A stretch of DNA of 64,000 nucleotides from Microbacterium sp. LWS13-1.2 (GTDB lineage: Bacteria > Actinomycetota > Actinomycetes > Actinomycetales > Microbacteriaceae), in assembly GCF_040144835.1 (NCBI RefSeq), contig NZ_CP151632.1, forward strand, positions 2,542,001 through 2,606,000. The letters are read 5' to 3'. The position numbers and the translations under genes are program-made. The notes below the pieces were generated by a model. The model saw only the letters and a list, made by a program, of their open reading frames with translations. It had not been told where the DNA came from and ran no database searches. Shown piece by piece: positions 33,226 to 41,850 of this stretch (position 1 is its first letter; the number at the start of each line of letters is the position of its first letter).

Positions 33226-35244
33226 ATGCCAGCGATCGCCGCCCACGAGTACTCGCCCTGGGACTTCTGGCGCGAAGCGTCTGTCGATGAACGCTATGCG
33301 CAGCTCGCGATCCAGCACACGCTCGCGGACGGCCGCGCCGATCACTCGCTCGGCGAGCAGTGCTTCATCTCGGAGCTCGCATCGATCGACAACGACTCGC
33401 TGCGTCTGGGTGACCGCACGTACGTCGCAGCCGGCGCGTACCTCACAGGTCACCTGCTCGCCGGTGCCGACTGCAGCATCAATCCGTACACGGTGATCCG
33501 CGGACGCGTGACGATGGGCGACGGCGTGCGCATCGGCGCGCACACGTCGATCCTCGGCTTCAACCACTCGATGGAATCCGGCACGCCGGTCTTCCGCCAG
33601 CCGCTCACCTCCAAGGGCATCGAGATCGGCGACGACGTGTGGATCGGCTCGCACGTCGTCATCCTCGACGGCGTCCGGGTCGGGTCTCAGGCGGTGCTCG
33701 CCGCCAGCGCCGTCGTCACCAAGGACGTGCCCGCCGGCGCCGTCGTCGGCGGCAACCCCGCCCGGTTCATCCGCTGGCGCGTCGAGCCGGACGACACCGG
33801 GGTCGCGCCGGACGCGGCTGCCGACGCGGCGGCACGCGGCACGGACGAGGGTGTCGGTGCGGGTGCGAGTGTCCAGGTGGATGCGGAGAACGCGGCCGAC
33901 GAGCGCTCCCCCGTCAGCGAGACCGGCGCAGCCTTCGCCGCCGCGGCCGCCATGCGTGCAATCGTGTCGCAGGCCGCGGCCGGCGACGACGGTGCAATGA
34001 GCGCCGACGGCCCCCCGACCCCCTCCAACCAGACGTTTGCCTCGGTCCCCGACGCAACCTCCGCCCCCGCCGGAGCGGCAGCGTCTGCTCCGGATCCGGC
34101 CTCGACTGGAGCCGAGGCGTCCGCCTGGGTCCCGGCCGGCGCACCGACGTCGAGCGCGGACGACGCCGCAGGCCTCGCGGAGCGGGTCGCCGAGTTGGCC
34201 GCACGCGCGCGGGAGGAGGCATCCGCTCTCCTCCAGCGCTCCTGGGACGACGACCTCGAGCTCTTCGCCGACCGCCCGGGAGCAGCGCCGACCGTGCGCG
34301 CGCAGGGCGATGCGATCGAGATCGCCGACCTGCTACTCGGCAGTGCCCCGCCACAGACCTCCGCGGAGGCGCAGATCCGACGGCTGCAAGACTGGCAGGA
34401 TCCCGCGACCGGTGCGGTCGCACCCCTCGCTTCCGATGGTCGCCAGGAGGCGGGCCTCGGGTTCTCGCACGGCGATGTCGCGTACCACGTGCTGAGCGTG
34501 GGATACGCGCTCGATCTGCTGGGGTCGGCGTTTCCGGCTCCTCTCACCTGGGTGACGGCGGCCACTCCGGAACGGGTGATCGCGTTCTGCGAGAGTCTGC
34601 CGTGGGCCTCCGACGCGTGGAACGCCGGCCACCATATCGATGGCTTCGGCACCGCACTTCTGTGGACACGGCGTGCGGGCCATCCGATTCCGGCGGGTGT
34701 GGAGGAGGCGCTGTTCGGCTGGCTCGTCATGAACGCCGATCCCCACACCGGCATGTGGGGTTCGCCGAGCGCCGACGGCGGCCTGCTGCCCGTCGTGAAC
34801 GGCTTCTACCGGGCGTCGCGCGGCACCTTCGCGCAGTTCGGGATGCCGCTCCCCTACCCCGAGCGCGTCATCGACACCGCGTTGCGCCATACACGCGACC
34901 CACGATGGTTCGCCGTTGGCGCGCGCAACGCGTGCAACGTGCTCGATGTCGCGCACCCGCTGTGGCTCACGCGCGCGACGGGCTATCGCAGCGACGAGGT
35001 GCGCGACCTCGCCGCGCGCCTGCTGTCGGACGCCGTGTCGACCTGGGCGCCGGGCGCCGGGTTCTCGTTCCGCGAGCCGGCTCCCGCGACCCGTGGCCTC
35101 GCCGAGACCGAGCCCGGCCTGCAGGGCACCGAGATGTGGCTCGCCATCCTCTGGTACCTCGCGGATCTCGCGGGCGTCTCGGATGCCCTCGGCTACCGCC
35201 CCCGCGGGGTGCACCGCCCCGAGCCGGCCGCGGCGCTCCGGTAG
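33226..35244 (+). CDS. Hexapeptide-repeat acyltransferase fused to an alpha/alpha-toroid-like domain
   Basis: A 672-residue fusion. Residues about 40-190 are a left-handed beta-helix acyltransferase of the maltose/galactoside O-acetyltransferase type ('INPYTVIRGRVTMGDGVRIG', 'IEIGDDVWIGSHVVILDGV', 'VVGGNPARFIRW'; catalytic His in 'FNHSMESG'). A low-complexity Ala/Pro/Asp linker follows (about 190-310). The C-terminal 340 residues contain 'HGDVAYHVLSVGYALDLLG', 'GHHIDGFGTALLWTRRAG' and 'GMWGSPSADGGLLPVVNGFY', which resemble repeated helical hairpins of alpha/alpha-toroid enzymes. Role unknown; an acylated sugar or surface polymer is a guess. Its ATG lies 4 nt after the tRNA and there is no ribosome binding site. 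Confidence 0.82.
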   Translation: MPAIAAHEYSPWDFWREASVDERYAQLAIQHTLADGRADHSLGEQCFISELASIDNDSLRLGDRTYVAAGAYLTGHLLAGADCSINPYTVIRGRVTMGDGVRIGAHTSILGFNHSMESGTPVFRQPLTSKGIEIGDDVWIGSHVVILDGVRVGSQAVLAASAVVTKDVPAGAVVGGNPARFIRWRVEPDDTGVAPDAAADAAARGTDEGVGAGASVQVDAENAADERSPVSETGAAFAAAAAMRAIVSQAAAGDDGAMSADGPPTPSNQTFASVPDATSAPAGAAASAPDPASTGAEASAWVPAGAPTSSADDAAGLAERVAELAARAREEASALLQRSWDDDLELFADRPGAAPTVRAQGDAIEIADLLLGSAPPQTSAEAQIRRLQDWQDPATGAVAPLASDGRQEAGLGFSHGDVAYHVLSVGYALDLLGSAFPAPLTWVTAATPERVIAFCESLPWASDAWNAGHHIDGFGTALLWTRRAGHPIPAGVEEALFGWLVMNADPHTGMWGSPSADGGLLPVVNGFYRASRGTFAQFGMPLPYPERVIDTALRHTRDPRWFAVGARNACNVLDVAHPLWLTRATGYRSDEVRDLAARLLSDAVSTWAPGAGFSFREPAPATRGLAETEPGLQGTEMWLAILWYLADLAGVSDALGYRPRGVHRPEPAAALR

Positions 35245-35396
35245 ACCGCGTCCGGGTCGCATTCCGCCCTGAGCCGGCAGACTCGCTCGGCAAACGGCGT
35301 GAGGGCCGGTCGCACCCCTGCCGCATACACCTGCTGGCAGGACACCGATGAGCTCTCCGGGATGGTCGCGCGCCCGCGTCGTGACGGACTCCGCCG

Positions 35397-36143
35397 TCAC
35401 TGCGCGGATAACCGCTCGATCGGCGCGAGCACCACCAGCCACGACGAGTAGTGCTCGGTGACGGTGCCGCCCGGATCGTTCACGGCCTCGACCGCCTGCT
35501 CCACCTCGCCGGCGGACCAGTCGCTGAACGTACGGAAGAGACGCCCGATCGCAGCCGCGTCGAGTTCGAGAGTCCATCGGTAGGTGGAGACATCCGTCAC
35601 GACGAAGAGGCCCGACGTCGTCAGAGCCTCGATCGTCGCATCGATGTCCTCGGCAGGCGGACCCGGTCGCGGCGGCGCGCGACGGGCGGCGATTATCTCA
35701 GCGATCCGCGCCCGAAAAGGCGTGGTGGAGGCGTCGGCGTCTCCGAACACGTTGCGCCACACAGCGAGGCGGCCCGTCGGCGTGAGTATCGTATATATCT
35801 TCGGTAGCAGGACGTCGACATCCATCCAATGGATCGACGTCGCCGCCACAACGAGGTCGACGGCCGAGGCGGCGAGCTCGACGTCTTCCGCGCGGCAGAC
35901 CCGCACATCGGCCGCGGGATGGGCCGCGCGCAGGAGGGCCGCGAGGCGCGGGCCGGGTTCGACGGCGGTGACCCGCAGTCCTGCCTCCAGAAGCGGACCG
36001 GTCGCCTGACCGGTTCCGGCGCCGAGATCGAGCGCGGTAGCGCCCGGCCGCAGGAGCCCGAGAGTTCGCAGTCGCTCCCAGAGTCCGGCCGGGTACGGCG
36101 GCCGAGCCGCGGCGTAGTCGTCGGCGCTCGCCTCGAAGTGCAT
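35397..36143 (-). CDS. SAM-dependent methyltransferase, class I
   Basis: A 248-residue methyltransferase. Motif I 'ALDLGAGTGQATGPLLEAG' binds SAM, 'VTAVEPGPRLAALLRAA' is motif II with the acidic residue, and 'VDLVVAATSIHWMDVD' motif IV. The N-terminal 'FEASADDYAAARPPYPAGLW' is typical of small-molecule methyltransferases close to the UbiE/trans-aconitate group. ATG 36143 begins at this conserved block; GTG codons at 36152 and 36155 are near alternatives. It diverges from the DUF222 gene across 94 nt. Substrate unknown. Confidence 0.85.
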   Translation of the reverse strand: MHFEASADDYAAARPPYPAGLWERLRTLGLLRPGATALDLGAGTGQATGPLLEAGLRVTAVEPGPRLAALLRAAHPAADVRVCRAEDVELAASAVDLVVAATSIHWMDVDVLLPKIYTILTPTGRLAVWRNVFGDADASTTPFRARIAEIIAARRAPPRPGPPAEDIDATIEALTTSGLFVVTDVSTYRWTLELDAAAIGRLFRTFSDWSAGEVEQAVEAVNDPGGTVTEHYSSWLVVLAPIERLSAQ

Positions 36144-36203
36144 CGGGTCCACCACAGGCACGAGCGTATGCACAGTCGGCGGTCGCGTCGAGACTCGGCC
36201 CCT

Positions 36204-36231
36204 CTTCGATGTCGGAGGTTGCTCGTATATT
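36204..36231 (+). promoter_or_regulatory. Promoter of the DUF222/HNH gene
   Basis: TATATT (36226-36231) lies 6 nt before the GTG at 36238, giving a leaderless start. A weak -35 (TTCGAT, 36204-36209) is 16 nt upstream. This is one of the most AT-rich -10 elements in the window. Confidence 0.6.
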
Positions 36232-36237
36232 TGTTCC

Positions 36238-37834
36238 GTGAGTTCTTCGGTGTCGTCGCCTCCGGCGATGCGGCTGACGGATGCCGTCGCCCGCGTCGCA
36301 CAGCGACTCGGCGCGGACGGAACCGGGGTCGAGAGGCTGGACGACGAAGAACTGCTGGAGCTGTTGACCGACACGACCGAGGCTCGCAAGGCCCTGGAGC
36401 TCGTCGTCGCGAGCGGCTCGGCGGAGGTGTCCCGCCGATCAACACGCGACCGCGGATACGGCGGACCCGCGAAGCGCAAGGGGCTGCGCACCGGGACGGC
36501 GCTGGTTCAGCAGATCACCGGCCTCGGCCGCCGCGATGTCACCCGCGCGGTGCAGGCGGGGCAAGAGCTCGCGCCCACCACTCCTTCTTCGTCCGAACCC
36601 ACCACAACCGGGACGGATGCCTCGCGTCAGGAAGTTGCCGAGCAGCCGCCGACGCCGGCGGCGCCCGAGTGGCTGAGACTCGTTCGGGATGCGCTCGCGG
36701 CGGGCGCGCTCTCGCAGGCGCAGTTCCACGCGCTCCGCTCGGGTCTCGGCGAGCCGCCCGTCGATCGCTATCCCGAGCTGGACGCCGACTTCCTGCCCCA
36801 GGCGTGGTCCCGGGCGGTGCGTCTGCTGCTCGACGAGGCGACAACGCTGACGGTGGAAGACCTCCGCATCCAGGCACGCATCGCCCGCGACCGACTCGAT
36901 CCCCTCGGGGTGACGCTGCGGTTCGAGGAGCGGTTCGCCGCCCGATCCTTCCGCCGGTGGATCGACGAGAGCGGCCAGCGCCACGCCCACATCCTCTTCG
37001 ACGACGACGCGGGTGCATGGGTCGATTCGCTCCTCCAAGCCGCACTGCGACCACGGCGTGGGCCGCGCTTCGTCGGCTCGGATGCCGTCGAGAAGACGCG
37101 CGAGGCCGAAGCCGACGATCGGACGAACGAGCAGCTGCAGTACGATCGTCGGCTCGGATGCCGTCGAGAAGACGCGCGAGGCCGAAGCCGACGATCGGAC
37201 GAACGAGCAGCTGCAGTACGACACGATCATCGCGGTGCTCCGCACCGGTGCCGACGCCGACCCGCAACAGGCATTCGGCGACCGACAGCCAGGTGTGCGT
37301 ATCGTCGTCGAGTCGGCGGCGATCACGGCCATCGACGAGCGGGGAGACACGCGGGTGACCGGCGTCGGTCATCTGGAAGACGGTGGGCACGCCGTGCCCG
37401 GCGGGGTCGTTGAGGCGCGTCTCTGCGATGCGGGCGCCATCCCGGTGATCTGGGACCCCGATGGTCGGCCGCTCGATGTCGGCCGCCAGCTGCGGCTGTT
37501 CAGCCGCAAGCAGCGGATCGCGATCGCTGCCCGCGACGGCGGGTGCGTCTGGCCGTCGTGCAGCGCGCCGATCTCTCAATGCGAGTACCACCACATCGAC
37601 CATTGGTGGGATCACCACGGCCGCACCGATGTCGACGACGGCGTTCCCCTGTGCCGCAACTGCCACCTGCGCCTGCGCCTGCACAACCAGCGATAGCGCA
37701 TCAGCCGCCACCGGGATCCCGCCAGTTCGGCCGACACGTACTGGCTGCATCCGCCTCCCGACCCGCTGACTGGCGAGATCGGTGATCCGGTCCGGCTGCA
37801 GTCGAAGTCGACGCGACGCTTCGGCGCCGCATGA
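36238..37834 (+). pseudogene. DUF222/HNH endonuclease-type protein, broken twice
   Basis: Members have an N-terminal helical DUF222 region and a C-terminal HNH domain. Both are here: 'TGLGRRDVTRAVQAGQELA' and the downstream 'GCVWPSCSAPISQCEYHHID', 'GRTDVDDGVPLCRNCH'. The frame from GTG 36238 is lost at a 76-bp perfect tandem duplication (37070-37221), which shifts the frame by +1; the correct frame continues as 'EQLQYDTIIAVLRTGADAD'. Farther on, TAG 37694-37696 stands where the family has Trp ('HNQR*RISRHRDP'), and the rest of the tail ('TYWLHPPPDPLTGEIGDPV') follows in frame to TGA 37832-37834. These proteins are abundant in actinobacteria; their role (often near mobile DNA) is unknown. Confidence 0.85.
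37070..37221 (+). repeat. 76-bp perfect tandem duplication
   Basis: Two identical 76-nt units, 37070-37145 and 37146-37221, in direct orientation with no spacer. Deleting one unit restores the reading frame of the DUF222/HNH gene. No mismatch between units, which implies a recent event. Confidence 0.95.
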
Positions 37835-37911
37835 GGGTCTGGGACGGGCACGGGCACAGGCGTGAGGTGCCGGCGCTGCCGCTTCCCGCCTGCGCCGGAA
37901 GCGGGCGTGAG

Positions 37912-37942
37912 GTGCTGGGTGCGGCGGAGCCACACCCAGCAC
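37912..37942. terminator. Hairpin after the DUF222/HNH remnant
   Basis: GTGCTGGGTG (37912-37921) and CACCCAGCAC (37933-37942), 10 bp perfect, 11-nt loop. Surrounding bases 37840-38040 contain further GC-rich partial repeats (GCGTGAGGTGC and variants) and no gene. Confidence 0.45.
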
Positions 37943-38091
37943 GAGAGCGGGCGCGAGGTGGTGGCGCTGCACGCGCCGACCCCACCCCGGGCAGCGCCGG
38001 GTGTGGTGGCGTCGTGAGCATCTGGCGAGGCAAACGGTGCGGGGTGATGCCGGCGCACGCTGCCCGCGAATCGGGATGCGATGCTTGTGGC

Positions 38092-38634
38092 ATGGCTGTC
38101 ACCGTCGTTCCCTACTCGCGGGAGTGGCCGGAGCAGTTCGCGCGTGTGGCTGCGGACCTCAGGCGAGCGGTGGCGGATGTTCCGATGCTCTCGATCGAGC
38201 ATGTCGGCTCGACATCGGTGCCGGGACTGGCCGCCAAGCCCGTCATCGACATCGATGTCGTCGTGCGGCGTGCGGATCTCCCGGCGGCGATCACGGCGCT
38301 CGTCGCCGCAGGCTACACGCATCGGGGCGACCTCGGCGTCGCCGACCGGGAGTCATTGGCCGCACCCGACGACGATCCGCGGCGGAACGTCTACGTCTGC
38401 ATCGACGGTACGCTGCACCTGCGCAACCACCTCGCGGTACGCAGGATCCTCCGCGCGCGACCAGATCTCCGCGATCGCTATGGCGCCATCAAGACAGAAC
38501 TCGCCCGCGACCCGGCGATGGACATCGGACGTTACCTCGCCCTCAAGTCGCCCGTGCTCCAAGAGGTGCTGGCCCTGTCCGACCTCACCGACGCCGAGAA
38601 GCGGGCGATCCTCGCAATCAACGGGGGCACCTGA
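38092..38634 (+). CDS. GrpB-family (UPF0157) nucleotidyltransferase-fold protein
   Basis: A 180-residue protein with 'VVPYSREWPEQFARVAADL' at the N-terminus and 'SIEHVGSTSVPGLAAKPVIDIDVVV', where G-S-T-S and the D-I-D pair match the nucleotidyltransferase-like active site of the GrpB family. 'LRNHLAVRRILRARPDLRDRYGAIKTELA' follows. The enzymatic role of the family is unsettled; some members are fused to dephospho-CoA kinase. ATG lies 6 nt after GATGCT, possibly leaderless. Stand-alone gene. Confidence 0.9.
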   Translation: MAVTVVPYSREWPEQFARVAADLRRAVADVPMLSIEHVGSTSVPGLAAKPVIDIDVVVRRADLPAAITALVAAGYTHRGDLGVADRESLAAPDDDPRRNVYVCIDGTLHLRNHLAVRRILRARPDLRDRYGAIKTELARDPAMDIGRYLALKSPVLQEVLALSDLTDAEKRAILAINGGT

Positions 38635-38712
38635 GCTACCCGGCTGACCGAGCCGACGCCACCGCCCACCGCCCCGCTCCGAGCGACCGGGGACTGCCGT
38701 TACTGTGAACCG

Positions 38713-39138
38713 GTGACCTTCGACCCCCGCGACACCGCCGCATTCGCCGCCTTCGTCCGCGCGCAGGGCCGCGCAGTCGTGGCCACCGTCGCGCCCTCCG
38801 GCGTGCCGGAAGCGGCACTGGTCGGGATGGCGGCACTCGACGACGGAACGCTGATCTTCGATGCCTCCGACGACTCCCGCAAAATCCACAATCTGCGCGA
38901 GAACGGCCGCGTCGCTGTCGTCGCCGGCACGGATGGCGACGTGACCGTGCAGGTCGAGGGCGTCGCCACCATCGCCTCGGACACGTCGCGCGAATTCCAC
39001 GGTGCCGCATACAACGAGCAGTTCGCAGGCTCCCGCGCCCTCGACCAGGGCTTCGCCGTCGTCGTCGTGCGGCCGGACTGGGTCCGAGTCTACGACGCCT
39101 CGGCACGGCCGGCAGTCGTCACCGAAGCGCGCTGGTGA
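38713..39138 (+). CDS. Pyridoxamine-5'-phosphate-oxidase-like split-barrel protein
   Basis: A 141-residue flavin-binding split-barrel protein: 'AVVATVAPSGVPEAALVGMA', 'LIFDASDDSRKIHNLRENGRVAVV' and 'VTVQVEGVATI'. The residues contacting FMN phosphate in such folds (Ser/Arg/Lys in the second block) are present, but the PLP-binding tail of true PdxH is absent. Possible F420- or FMN-dependent reductase or haem-binding protein. GTG start exactly 6 nt after TACTGT (38701-38706), so leaderless. The 3' end overlaps the remnant pfkB frame on the other strand. Confidence 0.85.
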   Translation: MTFDPRDTAAFAAFVRAQGRAVVATVAPSGVPEAALVGMAALDDGTLIFDASDDSRKIHNLRENGRVAVVAGTDGDVTVQVEGVATIASDTSREFHGAAYNEQFAGSRALDQGFAVVVVRPDWVRVYDASARPAVVTEARW

Positions 39139-39395
39139 CGCCCCCGTCCTCGCTCCCGACGACGGCCGGGTGAAGGTGCTCGGATGACAGGGCGACGACC
39201 GCCTGGCGGGCGCCGGATTCCAGGCATCCGTCCAGATCCGCCCGGCGAGCGACGCCGCCAGGAAGCCGGCGAAGAACGCGTCGCCCGCACCGTTCGTATC
39301 GACGACCGTGACCGGCTGCGCGGCCACGGCGGCGCGCTCCCCTGATGCGGCGAGCGCTACCGCACGGCGCGCACCCCGCGTGCAGACGGCGAGTC
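39119..39395 (-). pseudogene. PfkB-family sugar kinase, C-terminal remnant with frameshift
   Basis: The minus strand encodes 'CTRGARRAVALAASGERAA', then 'VTVVDTNGAGDAFFAGFLAASLAG', the PfkB/ribokinase signature with the catalytic Asp in GAGD. After about base 39235 the homologous sequence continues in another frame ('RADLDGCLESGARQAVVALS') to a stop at 39119-39121. The N-terminal two-thirds of the kinase is missing; at about 39395 the frame meets the opposite-strand LacI remnant. Not functional. Confidence 0.7.
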
Positions 39396-39396
39396 G

Positions 39397-39774
39397 CGGC
39401 CTACGGTCGAGGCAGCGCGCACCAGTTCCGACTTCTCGGCCGTCGTCGACGCGACGCTCGATGCGGCGCTGGCGAACTCGGTGACTGCGATCCTGGTGCA
39501 CTCCGACCCGGAGGCGATGGCGTTCGCCGACCTCGCCCTCAACCGTGGCATCTCGGTGCCCGGCGACCTTTCGGTCGTCGCCTACGACGACGAGGTCGCC
39601 GAGCTGTTCACCCCCGCGCTCACCGCCGTCAGCCCGCCCCGCAACTCGGTCGGGCGCGCCGCGGTGGACCTGCTGGCGCGGCGCATCGAGGATCCGACCC
39701 GCCCGGTGCACCGCGTCGTCCTGAACCCGACCCTGAACGTGCGCGGCTCGACCGCCCCGCCGCGCGGAGCCTGA
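39397..39774 (+). pseudogene. LacI-family regulator, C-terminal remnant
   Basis: About 125 codons encode the end of a LacI/GalR ligand-binding domain: 'VTAILVHSDPEAMAFADLAL', 'GISVPGDLSVVAYDDEVAEL', 'TPALTAVSPPRNSVGRAAVD' and 'HRVVLNPTLNVRGST'. The DNA-binding domain and first half of the sugar-binding fold are absent, and a stop codon at 39343 closes the frame upstream. GTG 39481 could start a 97-residue product, but that would be half a domain. Together with the PfkB remnant it looks like the scar of a sugar-utilisation locus. Confidence 0.72.
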
Positions 39775-39777
39775 CCT

Positions 39778-40779
39778 TCAGCCAGCGAGAGCCGCCGCGC
39801 GCCACTCCGTCAGCACCCGCGCGGCCGCACGCGTGTGCGACCAGGGCATCTCCGGCACGTCGAGCCGGCCCTCGGCGATGGCCAGCGACAGCGCGTCGGC
39901 TTCGGCCGCCATCGGCTGCACGACCGGCACCTCGATCACCCGCTCCTCGCCGCCGCGCCGGACGATGAGCCTCGACGGGCTCTCGGTCCTGCTGCCCCAG
40001 ACGTTGGGGAGCATGACCTCGGCATCTGCGAACCGCAGGACGCCGGTGTCGGGCAGGTCCTCGATCACCGAGGTGGCGATCGCGGCGGTGACGCCGCCGA
40101 ACGCGATCACCGCGGATGCCGTGCCGTCCACGCCCGCCACCAGCTCGGCCTCGAAGGCGCGGTAGTCCGGAGCATCGATCGGCTCGCCGGCAGCGGCGGC
40201 GAGGTCGATCGCGAGCGCGAGCGGATAGCACCCCACGTCGAGGATCGCGCCGCCCGCGAGCGCGGGGTCGAACAGGCGGCCTTCGTGCGCGCCCGCCGCG
40301 AAGCCGAAGGCGCCCTCGACGCCCTGCAGCGCGCCCAGCTCACCGCGTGTCACCAGGTCGCGCAGGGCGTCGGCGAACGGCCCGAACCGCGTCTTGAAGG
40401 CCTCGAGGAACGGCCGCTGCATCCGCCCGGCCGTGTCGAGGATGCGCTCGACCTCGTCGAGGGTCGGGCTCGCGGGCTTCTCGCACAGCACGGCCTTACC
40501 CGCCTCCAGCGCGCGGATCGCGAGTTCGGCGTGCGTCGTGTGGACGGTTCCGACGTAGACCGCGTCGACATCGTCGCGGGCCAGGATCTCGTCGTATGTT
40601 CCGGATGCCGCAGCCCCGTGCTCCGCCGCGAACGCCCCCGCCCGCTCCGCCGACGAGCTGCCCACCGCGTGCAGCACGCCGTGCCGCGAGGCGCGCAGCC
40701 CCACCACGAAGTCCCGGCTGATCGCCCCGGGGCCGAGCACGGCCCATCTCGTCTGCACCGCGTCGTCCGCCTGAGTCAT
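39778..40779 (-). CDS. Gfo/Idh/MocA-family oxidoreductase
   Basis: A 333-residue NAD(P)-dependent dehydrogenase. The Rossmann start reads 'WAVLGPGAISRDFVVGL' (GxGxxx variant G-P-G-A-I-S), followed by 'VDAVYVGTVHTTHAELAIRAL' and 'AGKAVLCEKPASPTLDEVE' with the catalytic Lys of the EKP motif, then 'GGAILDVGCYPLALAIDLA'. Typical substrates are sugars, inositols or dihydrodiols. ATG 40779 is placed 7 nt after TACGAT, suggesting a leaderless start. It directly follows the LacI remnant tail to tail, so it could be a survivor of the same sugar locus. Confidence 0.88.
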   Translation of the reverse strand: MTQADDAVQTRWAVLGPGAISRDFVVGLRASRHGVLHAVGSSSAERAGAFAAEHGAAASGTYDEILARDDVDAVYVGTVHTTHAELAIRALEAGKAVLCEKPASPTLDEVERILDTAGRMQRPFLEAFKTRFGPFADALRDLVTRGELGALQGVEGAFGFAAGAHEGRLFDPALAGGAILDVGCYPLALAIDLAAAAGEPIDAPDYRAFEAELVAGVDGTASAVIAFGGVTAAIATSVIEDLPDTGVLRFADAEVMLPNVWGSRTESPSRLIVRRGGEERVIEVPVVQPMAAEADALSLAIAEGRLDVPEMPWSHTRAAARVLTEWRAAALAG

Positions 40780-40927
40780 GGCCCTGATCGTAGCGAGCCC
40801 GCCGGTCGCGCCGTCGCACACCGGCCGCGGCATCCATCTCAGCTGCCCGCGCTCGCCCGCAACAGCCCCGGCAACGGCACCGGCAGCGGCAGCAGCAACA
40901 ACGGCGGGGCCGTGCACCTACTCCGCG

Positions 40928-41788
40928 TCAGGCGAGCGGCTCTGCGGCTTCGCTGGCCGCGCGCGACGAGGAGCGCACCGCGCCGATGCTCGCGGCGATG
41001 ACGAGGCCGATGCCGGCGATCTCGAGCCACGTCATATGTTGGCCGAGGAATATGAAGCCCGCGAGCGCTGCTGTGGCGGGCGCGAGGCTCATCAGGATCG
41101 CGAACACGGCGGCCGGCAGGCGCCGGAGGGCGATCAGCTCGAACGCGTACGGGATCGTCGACGAGAGGAGGGCGACCGCCGCGCCGAGCGCGACGATCTC
41201 GGGGCGCAGGAGGGCGGCTCCGGCATCCGCGATGCCGAACGGGAGCGCGATGACCGCTCCGACCGTCATCGCCAGGGCGAGCCCGTCGAGCTTGGGGAAG
41301 GCCCTGCCCACGCGCGCCGACGCCAGGATGTAGAACGCCCAGCTGCCCGCGGCGCCGAGCGCGAACAGCACGCCCAGCGGGTCCAGGCGGTCCCAGCCAC
41401 CTCCCCCCAGCGCCACGACGCCGACGAGGGCGAGCACCGCCCACAGCCACGCCGATGCCCGGCGCGCGGCGACGATCGACAGCACGAGCGGACCGAGCAC
41501 CTCGATGGTCACGGTGACGCCGAGGGGCAGACGCTCGAGGGCCAGGTAGAACAGGCCGTTCATCAGGGCGAGCACGAGCCCGAAGAGGACGACCCCGGTC
41601 CAGTCGGCGCGGGAGTGTCCGCGCACCCGGGGACGCGCGATGAGCAGCAGCACGATCGCGGAGAAGATGAGCCGCAGCATCACCATGCCGAGAGGCCCCA
41701 CCTGCGGGAACAGCAGCACCGCGATCGACGCGCCGACCTCCTGACACGCCAGGCCCGCGACCACAAGCAGGATGGCCGGCGTCGTCAC
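40928..41788 (-). CDS. EamA/RhtA-family transporter
   Basis: A 286-residue protein with ten hydrophobic helices arranged as two EamA repeats ('VGASIAVLLFPQVGPLGMV' in the first, 'FIFLGQHMTWLEIAGIGLVI' near the end). The similarity to RhtA-type threonine/homoserine exporters is recalled. Starts at GTG 41788; no ribosome binding site is obvious. The C-terminus is Ser/Ala/Arg-rich. No regulator adjacent. Confidence 0.85.
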   Translation of the reverse strand: MTTPAILLVVAGLACQEVGASIAVLLFPQVGPLGMVMLRLIFSAIVLLLIARPRVRGHSRADWTGVVLFGLVLALMNGLFYLALERLPLGVTVTIEVLGPLVLSIVAARRASAWLWAVLALVGVVALGGGGWDRLDPLGVLFALGAAGSWAFYILASARVGRAFPKLDGLALAMTVGAVIALPFGIADAGAALLRPEIVALGAAVALLSSTIPYAFELIALRRLPAAVFAILMSLAPATAALAGFIFLGQHMTWLEIAGIGLVIAASIGAVRSSSRAASEAAEPLA

Positions 41789-41850
41789 GGATCGGCCCGG
41801 CCCGCTCGCGCCGGGGGCGCCCGCACCTCCCGAGCTCGCTCGGGCCCCCA

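Noticed and set aside
37840..38040. Possible CRISPR-like or short tandem repeats
   Set aside because: GCGTGAGGTGC-like words recur at irregular spacing without a constant repeat-spacer pattern; better explained as imperfect hairpins.
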